Shown here in pieces: positions 18,106 to 26,755 of a stretch of DNA of 64,000 nucleotides. Under the pieces are notes generated by a model. That model was not told the DNA's origin and made no database searches. It worked only from the letters and a program-made list of their open reading frames with translations. A program made the position numbers and the translations under genes. Each line of letters starts with the position of its first letter. The stretch's first letter is position 1. Origin of the DNA: Sulfuriferula sp. (lineage in GTDB: Bacteria > Pseudomonadota > Gammaproteobacteria > Burkholderiales > Sulfuriferulaceae); assembly GCA_031291235.1 (NCBI GenBank), contig JARLJL010000022.1, forward strand, positions 186,001-250,000, written 5' to 3'.

Positions 18106-18891
18106 TCAGTGCATGACTTCGCCGTTACTCACTACGATAGCCTGGCCGGTAATGGCCAGCGCGTAGGGAGAGGCGAGAAACAGGAAAGTGCCGGCAATGT
18201 CTGCCGGGCCGAGCAGTTCGGGGATGGCCTGCTGTGCCAGTATTTCAGCGATCATCTGCGCCTCCGGTTTGCCTGCCGTCTCGGCCATGGCTCGCATCGA
18301 ACGCATGGCAGCTTCGGTGGCAACCCAACCCGGGCATACTGCATTTACCCTGATGCCCTGCTTGCCCAGTTCCCATGCCAGCGAGCGGGTAAGGCCGATA
18401 ATGGCGTGTTTGCTGGCGACGTAGGCGGAGAAATCGGCCACGCCGCTGAGTCCCCAGATCGACGACTGGTTGATGATGCAGCCGGATTTCGGTATCAGCG
18501 GCAGCAGGGCGCGTGTCAGCAAATACATACTGTCGACATTGTTGTGCAATAGCCGGCTCCAGCGCGGAGCGGCGTCTGTCGCGGTGTCGCTGAGCGGTGT
18601 CGGATACTCGATGCCGGCATTGTTGATCAGGGCATGTACATTGATGCGTCGCTGCTGCAGACTGTTTGCCAGTGCATCGATTTGTTCTGTGCTGGTTAAA
18701 TCCAGCGTGTGCGCGGTGATATCGGCGCTGGTTTCGAGACGTTGTGCAACCGCCGCCAGCGCTTCAGGATTGCGATCTATCAGTTCCAGGCCGGCGCCAT
18801 GTTTGGCAAATGCCTCGGCTATTGCCAGCCCGATGCCGCTGGCGGCACCGGTGACAACGACTGTACGGCCGGAAAAATCGAGTGCACTCAC
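18106..18891 (-). CDS. Short-chain dehydrogenase/reductase
   Basis: Second SDR of the operon, 261 residues, with cofactor motif TGAASGIG, NNAGIEYPTP, Ser in NQSSIWGLSG, and catalytic YVASKHA. It is only moderately similar to its neighbour, so the two probably act on different steps, for example successive oxidations after a hydroxylation. It begins one base from the desaturase-family stop codon. Family members act on sugars, polyols, hydroxy acids and cyclic alcohols; I cannot assign one. Confidence 0.87.
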   Translation of the reverse strand: MSALDFSGRTVVVTGAASGIGLAIAEAFAKHGAGLELIDRNPEALAAVAQRLETSADITAHTLDLTSTEQIDALANSLQQRRINVHALINNAGIEYPTPLSDTATDAAPRWSRLLHNNVDSMYLLTRALLPLIPKSGCIINQSSIWGLSGVADFSAYVASKHAIIGLTRSLAWELGKQGIRVNAVCPGWVATEAAMRSMRAMAETAGKPEAQMIAEILAQQAIPELLGPADIAGTFLFLASPYALAITGQAIVVSNGEVMH

Positions 18892-18892
18892 G

Positions 18893-19912
18893 TTAAACCG
18901 CCGTCAGGAAAGATACGCCGACAGCGCCGTAGAATGCAGTCGGGTCGAGTCGGCCGGACGGCAATTCAGGTACGTCGCCGTAATCGTCGGACAGGATGCG
19001 TTTGACCCGGTAACGGTGATGCGGGCCCAATAGCGTGCTCATCGGCAGCACTTGCGGATAGGTGTCGCCAAACAGCTTTTTGTGCAGTTGCGGCAAGCGA
19101 TGCCACGGCTCTATCGGACGCTCGTGATGGGCGTTGTGGTAGGAAAAGTTCAGTAACAGCAGATTCCATACCGGGTGCGCCACCGAGACCAGATTGGAGT
19201 AGGTGTTGCGCTGTTCGTAAGCGTGATCGCGTACTTTGTCTTCGGGGATGCTGCCGCCCTGTAGTACAGCAAAGGCGTCGTAGGTATGCTGGTAGGCGTC
19301 GGCGAAGCGCAACGCATGCAGCATGATCATGTAGGCAATGGCGTACGCGACCAATCCGCTCGGCGAGAACCAGCCTAATGTGGCAAAGGCGGCAGCGCGT
19401 ACGGTGAAAACCATTGCTACGCGGCGGCGATTCTGTTCCTTTTCCTTGGCGATAAACGGCAATAGCATGACGTAGCCGTGCATGATGAGTTCTACCGCCG
19501 GTATATAGGCCCATTCCAGTGCGAGCACCAGACGGCGGAACCATGCGGGGGACTTGAGCAGGAATGCCTTGAAGTCGAAAGTGATGACGTCGGCGCGGTC
19601 AACGTGGTGGCGCACATGCTTGCGGCGCAGGTCGCTGAATGAGGCGTAGCAGGAGCCGTTGATCCAGGTCATTAATGTGCCCCAGCGGCTATTGTCCTCG
19701 GCTGCCTTGAATATGGAATTGTGGGCGAATTCGTGAAAGTAGTAGCCTGATAGTATCAGGGCGTGAGCGACCAGCAGCGTGCCGGCGATTTGGCCCGGTA
19801 CGGCTGCCATGGCAAGCAGCAGTATGCCGCCGGCATAGGCGCTCAATGTATATGACATTGCAATGATGTTCGGTAGTACGCCGTCGGCGTAGCGAAATTT
19901 GTGTAGCAGCAT
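18893..19912 (-). CDS. Membrane fatty acid desaturase/hydroxylase-family di-iron enzyme
   Basis: Integral membrane protein of 339 residues carrying the three histidine boxes of the desaturase/alkane-hydroxylase fold: HEFAHN in the first helical pair, KHVRHH, and late SYHNAHHERP. These bind two irons that activate oxygen. I start at 19912, where AAAGGAGG sits 5-6 bp before the ATG; a longer in-frame version lacks a site. It follows the riboswitch-controlled binding protein by 63 bp. No acyl-carrier or fatty-acid gene is near, so it may hydroxylate a non-lipid alkyl group such as an alkylguanidine; that is inference. Confidence 0.82.
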   Translation of the reverse strand: MLLHKFRYADGVLPNIIAMSYTLSAYAGGILLLAMAAVPGQIAGTLLVAHALILSGYYFHEFAHNSIFKAAEDNSRWGTLMTWINGSCYASFSDLRRKHVRHHVDRADVITFDFKAFLLKSPAWFRRLVLALEWAYIPAVELIMHGYVMLLPFIAKEKEQNRRRVAMVFTVRAAAFATLGWFSPSGLVAYAIAYMIMLHALRFADAYQHTYDAFAVLQGGSIPEDKVRDHAYEQRNTYSNLVSVAHPVWNLLLLNFSYHNAHHERPIEPWHRLPQLHKKLFGDTYPQVLPMSTLLGPHHRYRVKRILSDDYGDVPELPSGRLDPTAFYGAVGVSFLTAV

Positions 19913-19975
19913 GACATCCTCCTTTGGCAAGGCCGCGCCGGATACCGACACGACCTGCCAAATTCATTTGCAAAT

Positions 19976-20980
19976 TTACTTAACCAGCGATTTCACGAAC
20001 TGGCTGTCGATAGTGGTTTCGGTTGCCGGGATGGTGCTGATTTGCCCCTTGTTCTTGAGTATGCCGCTGATGACTTCTCCGCTCGCATAGTAAGAAGTCG
20101 TTTCAGCCGACTTCACGAAAGCTTTCGGCATCTCGGCCAGTGGAATGTTATAGACGCCTTTCATCTGGTCCATGACTTCCTTGCCGCTGATACCCATGGC
20201 CTTGCCTATGATCTTGGCGGATTCGTCCGGATGGGATTTCATGTAGGCCATACCGTCTACATAAGCTTCAATCAGACCTTTGATTTCCTTGGGATGGGTC
20301 TGGATGTATTTTTGATCGAATACCAGTACGTCGGCAATCAGGCCGGGCGCATTTTTGGAAGAAAACACGACATGGAATTTCTTGCCGTCACCCATGCTCA
20401 GAATTTGCGACAGGCTGGGTTCATAGGTGACACCGACAGGGATGCCACCCGATGCCATAGCTGCAGGAACGGATTCCGGCGTCATGGGAACAGCCTGGAA
20501 GTCCTTTTCGGACAGGCCGTTTTTCTTCAAGGCATAGGACAGCAGAAAGTCGGACGGGGATAGCGGATTGAAGCCGATTTTCTTGCCTTTGAATTCGCTT
20601 ACTTTGGTAATGGCTGTTGTCGCCACAATTGCATCGCCGCCATTCGAGTAGTCGATAGGCATGACGACTTTATGTTTCAGTCCCTTTGCGTCCGAGCCTA
20701 TTACCTGATCGTAAGTCAGCATGCCGCCATCGACAGAGTTGCTCGCCATTGCAGTCGGAATCAGTGCCGGGTCGGTGAACATTTGCAGACTGACTTTAAG
20801 GTCGTACTTTTTATAGAAGTCTTTGGCATCGGCAACAAAGAACGGTCCGTACCCTATCCATACGACAGTACCTATTTTCATGGATGAGGTAGCGTGCGCA
20901 GCAACGGGCATCATGCTGGCGGTAGCGAGCATCAGTGAAGCAAGACAAACTTTCTTGAACGATTTGGATGGTGTTGACAT
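19976..20980 (-). CDS. ABC transporter substrate-binding protein (NMT1/SsuA/TauA-like); probable guanidine or guanidino-compound receptor
   Basis: Periplasmic binding protein of 334 residues with a Sec signal peptide (Lys-rich start, hydrophobic core, cleavage after AAHA near residue 30). The mature part begins MKIGTVVWIGYGPFFVA, typical of nitrate/sulfonate/thiamine-precursor type receptors. It has its own guanidine-I riboswitch and sigma-54 promoter, and AGGAG precedes the ATG. It most likely supplies the permease and ATPase at 2655-4358, which have no receptor of their own, but it also heads the catabolic operon that continues to 11283. Confidence 0.87.
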   Translation of the reverse strand: MSTPSKSFKKVCLASLMLATASMMPVAAHATSSMKIGTVVWIGYGPFFVADAKDFYKKYDLKVSLQMFTDPALIPTAMASNSVDGGMLTYDQVIGSDAKGLKHKVVMPIDYSNGGDAIVATTAITKVSEFKGKKIGFNPLSPSDFLLSYALKKNGLSEKDFQAVPMTPESVPAAMASGGIPVGVTYEPSLSQILSMGDGKKFHVVFSSKNAPGLIADVLVFDQKYIQTHPKEIKGLIEAYVDGMAYMKSHPDESAKIIGKAMGISGKEVMDQMKGVYNIPLAEMPKAFVKSAETTSYYASGEVISGILKNKGQISTIPATETTIDSQFVKSLVK

Positions 20981-21002
20981 GACGGGCTCCTGTAAAGGTT
21001 AA

Positions 21003-21125
21003 AAGAAACGGGAAAGCAACTGCGCTCTCTCCCGGGCTTTTATCCCTCCGTGGAACCTCGCTGTGAGGCCGGATTGCTCTTGGACCAGACATTCCATTAA
21101 CTGGAACCGGAACCCTAGCAATCCT
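21003..21125 (-). promoter_or_regulatory. Second guanidine-I (ykkC) riboswitch, with overlapping terminator
   Basis: Read on the minus strand, CTAGGGTTCCG (21118-21108), a CTGGTCCAAGAG block and CACGGAGGGATAAAAGCCCG reproduce the guanidine-I aptamer. The sequence CGGGAGAGAGC (21034-21024) can pair with GCTTTCCCG (21017-21009), followed by TTTCTTTTAA, giving a terminator that shares bases with the aptamer 3' arm, as in the copy at 2425. It lies directly ahead of the ABC binding protein gene. Confidence 0.92.
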
Positions 21126-21189
21126 GATACAGACATCTGTGTGAATGCGCTGCAAACGCAGCGGCAATCCCGTCCTAAAATTCAGGTAT

Positions 21190-21204
21190 GCAAAGCTTGT
21201 GCCA
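21190..21204 (-). promoter_or_regulatory. Sigma-54 promoter of the binding-protein operon
   Basis: On the minus strand TGGCACAagctTTGC fits the -24/-12 pattern; only the seventh base (A for G) differs. Transcription would start near 21178 and read straight into the riboswitch. Confidence 0.75.
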
Positions 21205-21357
21205 GCCAGCTCAGGTGCGGTTCTGGATTATAATAAATTCATTTATTTCATTTGGTTAGGTCATATTATCAGGCATCTTAAGGTGCGTTTTAAGTCTGTT
21301 TTGCAAAGCGGTAGGCATCGTAAAAATGGGCGATAAGTGTGCATCGTGTTGATGTGT

Positions 21358-21374
21358 TGCGCTGCTTTAGTGCA
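21358..21374. promoter_or_regulatory. NtrC-like site shared by two divergent sigma-54 promoters
   Basis: TGCGCTGCTTTAGTGCA keeps 9 of 10 bases of TGCAC-N7-GTGCA. It lies 154 bp upstream of the minus-strand -24 element (21204) and 102 bp upstream of the plus-strand one (21476), so one enhancer could serve both. The rest of 21205-21475 is AT-rich with no gene that I can support. Confidence 0.5.
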
Positions 21375-21475
21375 TGTCGAACAAGGCGGGTGCGACTGTC
21401 AGAAAGCCTGAAAGAATAATATAACCGCATGAAACTTAATTAATAAGCATTAAATATTGCCTGAGCCAAAAGATC

Positions 21476-21490
21476 TGGCACGGTAAATGC
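21476..21490 (+). promoter_or_regulatory. Sigma-54 promoter of the TorF-type porin gene
   Basis: TGGCACGgtaaATGC matches the sigma-54 consensus except for A in place of the first T of the -12 box. It lies about 48 bp before the expected transcript would reach the porin ribosome-binding site (AGGGAG) and is divergent to the promoter at 21204. Confidence 0.65.
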
Positions 21491-21549
21491 TGTCACGAAA
21501 CTGACATGTTTTACCGTCGTCTATTTTTTCAACTTAGGGAGATTTCCTC

Positions 21550-22365
21550 ATGAAGGTGTTCAAATCAAAAGCAAGCATTACCTCAGCCGTAGTAATCGGT
21601 GCGTTAGGTTGCATGTTCGCATCATTACCTGCCGCCGCTGATGTTACCGGCCATCTGGACGTCGTTTCCAAATATGTTTTGCGCGGTATTACCACGACGT
21701 ACGGTTCTACCGGTATTCCAGGCGGTAATGCGAACGGCGATGCGCCTGAGAGCGAAGGTCCTGCTTTGCAAGGCGGTCTGGATTACAGCAGTGAAAGCGG
21801 TTTTTACGCTGGTTGGTGGTTCTCTACGCTGGGCTATTCGTACAAGACGTTTACCGGTGGCGGTACCTCCATGGAACACGATTTGTATGGCGGCTATAAA
21901 GGGACGGTTGGCGCTATCGGTTATCAAATCGGTATTACCAGTTACCACTATGTTCCAAGCTCGAATGCAGCCGGCTATGAAACCATGCTGGGATTGAGCT
22001 ACAAGCAATTCGGACTGAATGCGCAAACGATGCTGAATGACGTGTCTTACGGCAATAAGGGCGATACCTACTTTACTGCAACGTATAACGACAGCCTGCA
22101 TTTCGATGCGTTGCCAAAGGATCTGGGCGTTAGCGCAGTGCTGGGTTATTACACCTATAAAAAGACTGGCATAACCAGTACCGATTTGTATGTGCCTTAT
22201 GCGGCCAATCAGGTTAGCTCTGCATTCCGTCATGTCACGCTGGGTGTAAGCTATCCGTTCCTGAAAAACGTATCCGGCGGCCTCAGCTACATCATCGGTG
22301 GCAAGAACCGTTACGGTATAAGCCAGGATAACCAGCTGGTTGGTAATCTGAGCTATCTATTCTGA
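21550..22365 (+). CDS. TorF-family putative outer-membrane porin
   Basis: Outer-membrane beta-barrel of 271 residues. A signal peptide (cut after AAA near residue 30) is followed by ADVTGHLDVVSKYVLRGIT, the start typical of the TorF/gcw_chp family, then alternating strands with many Gly and Tyr residues and a terminal aromatic (SYLF). Such proteins are thought to let small solutes through. The sigma-54 promoter divergent from the guanidine receptor and the urea transporter genes downstream suggest it admits urea, guanidine or amides under nitrogen limitation; this is inference. Confidence 0.83.
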   Translation: MKVFKSKASITSAVVIGALGCMFASLPAAADVTGHLDVVSKYVLRGITTTYGSTGIPGGNANGDAPESEGPALQGGLDYSSESGFYAGWWFSTLGYSYKTFTGGGTSMEHDLYGGYKGTVGAIGYQIGITSYHYVPSSNAAGYETMLGLSYKQFGLNAQTMLNDVSYGNKGDTYFTATYNDSLHFDALPKDLGVSAVLGYYTYKKTGITSTDLYVPYAANQVSSAFRHVTLGVSYPFLKNVSGGLSYIIGGKNRYGISQDNQLVGNLSYLF

Positions 22366-22383
22366 TAGATGCAGCGACGCAGT

Positions 22384-22412
22384 GAGGCAGTATTTACTGC
22401 CTCGCTAATTTT
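22384..22412 (+). terminator. Possible rho-independent terminator after the porin gene
   Basis: A 7-bp perfect stem, GAGGCAG (22384-22390) and CTGCCTC (22397-22403), closes a 6-base loop and is followed by an interrupted T-rich tract. Confidence 0.55.
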
Positions 22413-22480
22413 GTTTCCTTTTGTGCTGCAGCTGGCATTGCATTGTTTGTGAATCTCTAATGCAAGGCTCAGTTACATGT

Positions 22481-22495
22481 TGGCGGGATATTTGC
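22481..22495 (+). promoter_or_regulatory. Probable sigma-54 promoter of the urea transporter operon
   Basis: TGGCGGGatatTTGC keeps the GG and GC cores at the correct spacing but differs from the consensus at two -24 positions. It would give a leader of about 215 bases before urtA. The rest of 22413-22722 shows no gene and no clear NtrC pair. Confidence 0.5.
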
Positions 22496-22722
22496 GTCTG
22501 ATGTTGTTGTGCACAACGATGCACGCAAAAGGTGCGGATGTTCTATGTTTCCCAGTCGTTGCATCCATAGAATATGTAAAGTATTTCATAAGGAACAATA
22601 ACCTATTCTGCTTTGCCGGGATGGATAGTATTGGCATGAATAGTGCTTTTATTGTTAGGCCTGATCAAGGCTGGCGTGGGTAGTATTCCTTCATTTATAA
22701 ATAACGGAGAAAGGCAAATTAA

Positions 22723-23979
22723 ATGACACAACGCAGAGAATTCTTGAAGCACTTGGGTATGCTTGGCGCCGCAACCGGACTGTCGTCGCTGGGACTGCCT
22801 GTCATGGCAGCCAGTAAAGATCCCATCAAGGTAGGGGTCCTGCATTCATTGTCGGGTACCATGGCCATTTCCGAAACGGCACTGAAAGACGTTGCGCTGA
22901 TGACGTTTGCAGAAATTAATGCATCGGGCGGTGTGCTGGGGCGCATGATCGAGCCGGTAGTGGTTGATCCGGCTTCAAACTGGCCGTTGTTTGCGGAAAA
23001 GGCGCGACAGCTGATCAGCAAGGATAAAGTGGCCGTGACATTCGGCTGCTGGACATCGGTGTCGCGTAAATCGGTATTGCCGGTATTTGAGGAACTCAAC
23101 GCGCTGCTGTTCTATCCGGTGCAGTATGAGGGCGAAGAGTTGTCGCAAAACGTCTTTTATACAGGTGCGGCACCTAATCAGCAGGCTATCCCCGCACTGG
23201 AGTATCTGTTGTCGGCTGACGGCGGCGGCGCAAAACGCGTATTCCTGTTGGGTACCGACTATGTTTATCCGCGTACCACGAACAAGATCCTGCGCGCTTT
23301 CCTCAAAACCAAAGGTTTTGCCGATAAGGACATCGAGGAAGTGTATACCCCGTTTGGCCATAGCGATTATCAGACGATAGTTGCCAATATCAAGAAATTT
23401 GCCGCAGGCGGCCCGACTTGTGTCGTGTCTACCATTAACGGCGATTCCAATGTGCCGTTCTATAAGGAGCTTGGCAACGCAGGGCTGAAAGCCAAGGATG
23501 TACCTGTTGTCGCGTTCTCGGTAGCCGAGCAGGAATTGGCCGGTATGGACACCAAGCCGCTGGTAGGTCATCTGGCAGCATGGAATTATTTCGAATCGGT
23601 CAAGAGTCCGGCCAACACCAAATTCGTCAAGATGTGGAAGGATTATGTCAAGGCCAAGGGTTTGAAGGATTTCCCCGTTACCGACGACCCTATGGAGGCC
23701 ACTTATGTCGGTATTCACATGTGGGCGCAGGCTGTGAAAAAAGCCGGTACAGTGGATGTGGATGCGGTACGCAAAGCGATGGCAGGGCAAACCTTTGCAG
23801 CGCCTAGCGGTTTTACCCTGACCATGGATAAAACCAATCATCATCTGCACAAGCCGGTGATGATAGGCGAAATCCGTGCCGATGGTCAGTTCGAAGTGGT
23901 ATGGAAAACCAAAGAGCCTGTCCGTGCTCAACCGTGGAGCCCATATATCCCCGGAAACGAGAAGAAGCAAAGTTTGTAA
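22723..23979 (+). CDS. urtA: Urea ABC transporter substrate-binding protein
   Basis: Periplasmic receptor of 418 residues. The N-terminus has a twin-arginine-like motif (QRREFLK) and a hydrophobic stretch ending GLPVMAAS, so export may be by Tat, as in many UrtA proteins. The mature part begins DPIKVGVLHSLSGTMAISE and keeps the family YPVQYEGEE motif. It captures urea for UrtBC. It heads the five-gene set urtABCDE, with AACGGAGAAAGG before the start. Closely related FmdD proteins bind short-chain amides, but the complete urt gene order supports urea. Confidence 0.93.
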   Translation: MTQRREFLKHLGMLGAATGLSSLGLPVMAASKDPIKVGVLHSLSGTMAISETALKDVALMTFAEINASGGVLGRMIEPVVVDPASNWPLFAEKARQLISKDKVAVTFGCWTSVSRKSVLPVFEELNALLFYPVQYEGEELSQNVFYTGAAPNQQAIPALEYLLSADGGGAKRVFLLGTDYVYPRTTNKILRAFLKTKGFADKDIEEVYTPFGHSDYQTIVANIKKFAAGGPTCVVSTINGDSNVPFYKELGNAGLKAKDVPVVAFSVAEQELAGMDTKPLVGHLAAWNYFESVKSPANTKFVKMWKDYVKAKGLKDFPVTDDPMEATYVGIHMWAQAVKKAGTVDVDAVRKAMAGQTFAAPSGFTLTMDKTNHHLHKPVMIGEIRADGQFEVVWKTKEPVRAQPWSPYIPGNEKKQSL

Positions 23980-24069
23980 TCGTACATGTTACCACTGCCC
24001 GGAAATCGGGCAAAGCCGCCTTGCTGCAGAGACAGCAGGGCGGCACAACGATGGTCGATTGAGGAATAC

Positions 24070-25671
24070 ATGCGCGCGTTACGAGTCATATTTTATTGCT
24101 GCCTGCTTTATGCCTTGCCTGCTCATGCCTTGACGCAGGCGGATCTGGCACCGCTAGTCGGCGATGATTTCGATGCCAAGCTGACGCTGGTCGACAAGCT
24201 CGGCGAGAGCGACGACAAGGCAGCGAAAACAGTGTTGCAAGCCTTGTCCGACGGTAATCTTTCAGCCAGCAGCAGCGGTCAGGTGGTGCTGTCGCAGGGC
24301 GATACTTATGTTGATGCGGCAACAGGTGCGCCGGTTACTGTCAATGCAGCTGATTTACAGGATGTCGTGGTCAATAACCGCATGCATCGGCATCTCGATT
24401 CCGCCCTTGCCGGATTGTCGCTGTTTGATGCGGATGCCAAAATACGTCTGGCGGCGGCACAACAGCTGGCCGGACATGCCGATGCCGAATTTCTGCCGGT
24501 CATAGTCAAGGCCGTTAAACGGGAACAAGATCCAAAAATCAAAAAATTGCTGCTGCAATCGCAGGCCATGATACTGCTCGACAGTACCGATGCCGCACAG
24601 CGCAAGGAGGCTGCGCAGATATTGGGCGGTAGCGATTCTCCGAAAGTGCGTGCCAGTTTGGCAGAGCGCATCGATAAAAACGCTCAGGGAAGCGCTATTG
24701 AAACCGACCCGGCGGTACGTCAGGCGATCGTCAAGGCGATTGCCAAAATCGATAGCAGTATGGCCATGGCAGAATATCTGGCACGCATTTTTTCCGGCAT
24801 TTCACTCGGGTCAGTGCTCATGCTGGCGGCACTCGGGCTCGCTATCACCTATGGGTTAATGGGCGTGATCAATATGGCGCACGGCGAATTCCTGATGATA
24901 GGTGCGTATGCGACCTATGCCGTGCAGGGCGTGTTTCGACATTTCTTCCCGGTGCAGCTGGATTGGTATTTGCCTGCGGCGTTGCCAGTCGCTTTTATCG
25001 TCACATTTCTGGTCGGCGTCATTCTGGAACGTAGCGTGATCCGCTGGTTGTATGGACGTCCGCTGGAAAGTCTGCTGGCAACATGGGGGTTGTCGCTGAT
25101 ACTGATACAGGCGGTAAGGACCATATTCGGCCCGCAAAATGTGGAGGTGGCCAATCCTGGCTGGATGTCGGGCGGCTGGGAAGTTATTCCGAATCTGATC
25201 CTGCCCTATAACCGCATGGTGATTATCGGCTTTTCATTGGGTGTATTGCTGATTGTGTGGCTGATTCTGACCCGTACCAGACTGGGATTGTTTGTGCGCG
25301 GGGTGACTCAGAACCGCAAGATGGCCGATTGTCTGGGGGTGCCTACCAGTCGCGTCGATACCCTGACTTTCGGTTTCGGCGCGGGTATCGCCGGATTGGG
25401 GGGCGTGGCATTGTCGCAGATCGGCAACGTCGGCCCCGAGCTCGGCCAATCCTATATTGTCGATTCGTTCATGGTGGTGGTGCTGGGCGGTGTCGGGCAA
25501 CTTGCGGGTACGGTGGCCGGCGGGTTCGGACTGGGTATCGTGAACAAGTTTCTTGAACCGTGGATAGGCGCCGTTCTGGCCAAGATTATCGTGTTGATTT
25601 TTATTATCGCGTTCATCCAGAAACGCCCGCAGGGCATGTTTGCGATGAAAGGCCGCACGGTGGATAACTGA
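24070..25671 (+). CDS. urtB: Urea ABC transporter permease UrtB, with periplasmic N-terminal domain
   Basis: Inner-membrane permease of the LivH type, 533 residues. The first ~20 residues are a signal sequence (VIFYCCLLYALPAHA); residues ~25-230 form an alpha-helical, HEAT-like periplasmic domain typical of proteobacterial UrtB. The permease domain starts at about 240 (ARIFSGISLGSVLMLAALG) and contains the GVINMAHGEF motif. The ATG at 24070 follows GAGGA; in-frame codons upstream are not preceded by a site. It works with UrtC, D and E. Confidence 0.92.
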   Translation: MRALRVIFYCCLLYALPAHALTQADLAPLVGDDFDAKLTLVDKLGESDDKAAKTVLQALSDGNLSASSSGQVVLSQGDTYVDAATGAPVTVNAADLQDVVVNNRMHRHLDSALAGLSLFDADAKIRLAAAQQLAGHADAEFLPVIVKAVKREQDPKIKKLLLQSQAMILLDSTDAAQRKEAAQILGGSDSPKVRASLAERIDKNAQGSAIETDPAVRQAIVKAIAKIDSSMAMAEYLARIFSGISLGSVLMLAALGLAITYGLMGVINMAHGEFLMIGAYATYAVQGVFRHFFPVQLDWYLPAALPVAFIVTFLVGVILERSVIRWLYGRPLESLLATWGLSLILIQAVRTIFGPQNVEVANPGWMSGGWEVIPNLILPYNRMVIIGFSLGVLLIVWLILTRTRLGLFVRGVTQNRKMADCLGVPTSRVDTLTFGFGAGIAGLGGVALSQIGNVGPELGQSYIVDSFMVVVLGGVGQLAGTVAGGFGLGIVNKFLEPWIGAVLAKIIVLIFIIAFIQKRPQGMFAMKGRTVDN

Positions 25672-25672
25672 T

Positions 25673-26755
25673 ATGGATATGCTCAAAAAACTTTACGGCC
25701 CCACAGGCTGGGCAGCCATTCTGGTTGCGCTTGTCGTTATGCTGGTCATGGTGCCGGTCATGGCGCTGCTGGTGCCGAAAACCAGCGCGTTTCATCTGTC
25801 GGCATACACTGTGACACTGTTCGGCAAATATCTGTGTTATGGCATCGTTGCATTGGCGATGGGGCTGGCCTGGGGATACGGCGGCATACTTTCGCTCGGG
25901 CATGGCCTGTTTTTCTCGCTGGGCGGTTACATGTTCGGCATGTATCTGATGCGCATGATAGGCGGACTGGGGCAGTACGGCAGCAACCTTCCGGATTTCA
26001 TGGTGTTTCTCGACTGGAAAACGTATCCGTGGTGGTGGTGGGGTACCGATCATCTGGCATATGTGTTATTGATGGTGGTGCTGGTGCCGGGCGTGCTGGC
26101 TTTTGTTTTCGGCTGGTTCGCATTCCGGTCACGCATCAAGGGCGTGTATTTTTCCATTATTACCCAGGCGCTTACTTATGCCGCCATGTTGTTGTTCTTC
26201 AGGAATGAAACCGGCTTCGGCGGCAATAATGGCTTCACTGATTTCAAATTTATTGCGGGATTCCCGGTTGCGGCGGCGAGCACTCGTGCCGGGCTGTTTG
26301 CCATCACCGGGTTGGTGCTGATCGTCGCATTACTGGCATGCCGGTTCATTGTGTTATCCAAGTTCGGACGGGTACTCACGGCTATTCGCGATGCTGAAAC
26401 GCGTGTGATGTTTTGCGGATATAACCCATTGCCGTACAAGCTGGCGGTATGGGTTTTTTCAGCAGTGCTATGCGGTATTGCCGGTGCCTTGTACGTGCCG
26501 CAGGTTGGGATCATCAACCCTTCCGAAATGTCGCCTGCCAATTCGATAGAAATAGCTATATGGGCGGCCGTCGGCGGGAGAGGGACTTTGCTTGGGCCGA
26601 TTATCGGCGCCGGTATTGTGAATGCTGCAAAATCGTGGTTTACCATGAGTTTTCCGGAATACTGGCTGTATTTGCTGGGATTGATTTTTGTACTGGTAAC
26701 GCTGTTTCTACCTCAAGGCGTAATGGGGTTGCTAAATCGATGGAAGCGCACATGA
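25673..26755 (+). CDS. urtC: Urea ABC transporter permease UrtC
   Basis: LivM-type inner-membrane permease of 360 residues with about ten helices. The family motifs GYGGILSLGHGLFFSLGGY and, near the C-terminus, GGRGTLLGPIIGAGIVN are clear. The start is one base after the urtB stop, and its own stop overlaps urtD (ATGA), consistent with a single transcript. Confidence 0.92.
   Translation: MDMLKKLYGPTGWAAILVALVVMLVMVPVMALLVPKTSAFHLSAYTVTLFGKYLCYGIVALAMGLAWGYGGILSLGHGLFFSLGGYMFGMYLMRMIGGLGQYGSNLPDFMVFLDWKTYPWWWWGTDHLAYVLLMVVLVPGVLAFVFGWFAFRSRIKGVYFSIITQALTYAAMLLFFRNETGFGGNNGFTDFKFIAGFPVAAASTRAGLFAITGLVLIVALLACRFIVLSKFGRVLTAIRDAETRVMFCGYNPLPYKLAVWVFSAVLCGIAGALYVPQVGIINPSEMSPANSIEIAIWAAVGGRGTLLGPIIGAGIVNAAKSWFTMSFPEYWLYLLGLIFVLVTLFLPQGVMGLLNRWKRT

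Noticed and set aside
22650-22690. Sigma-54-like CTGGCGTGGGTAGTATT close to urtA
   Set aside because: The -12 box has no GC at the required distance; the match at 22481 is better.
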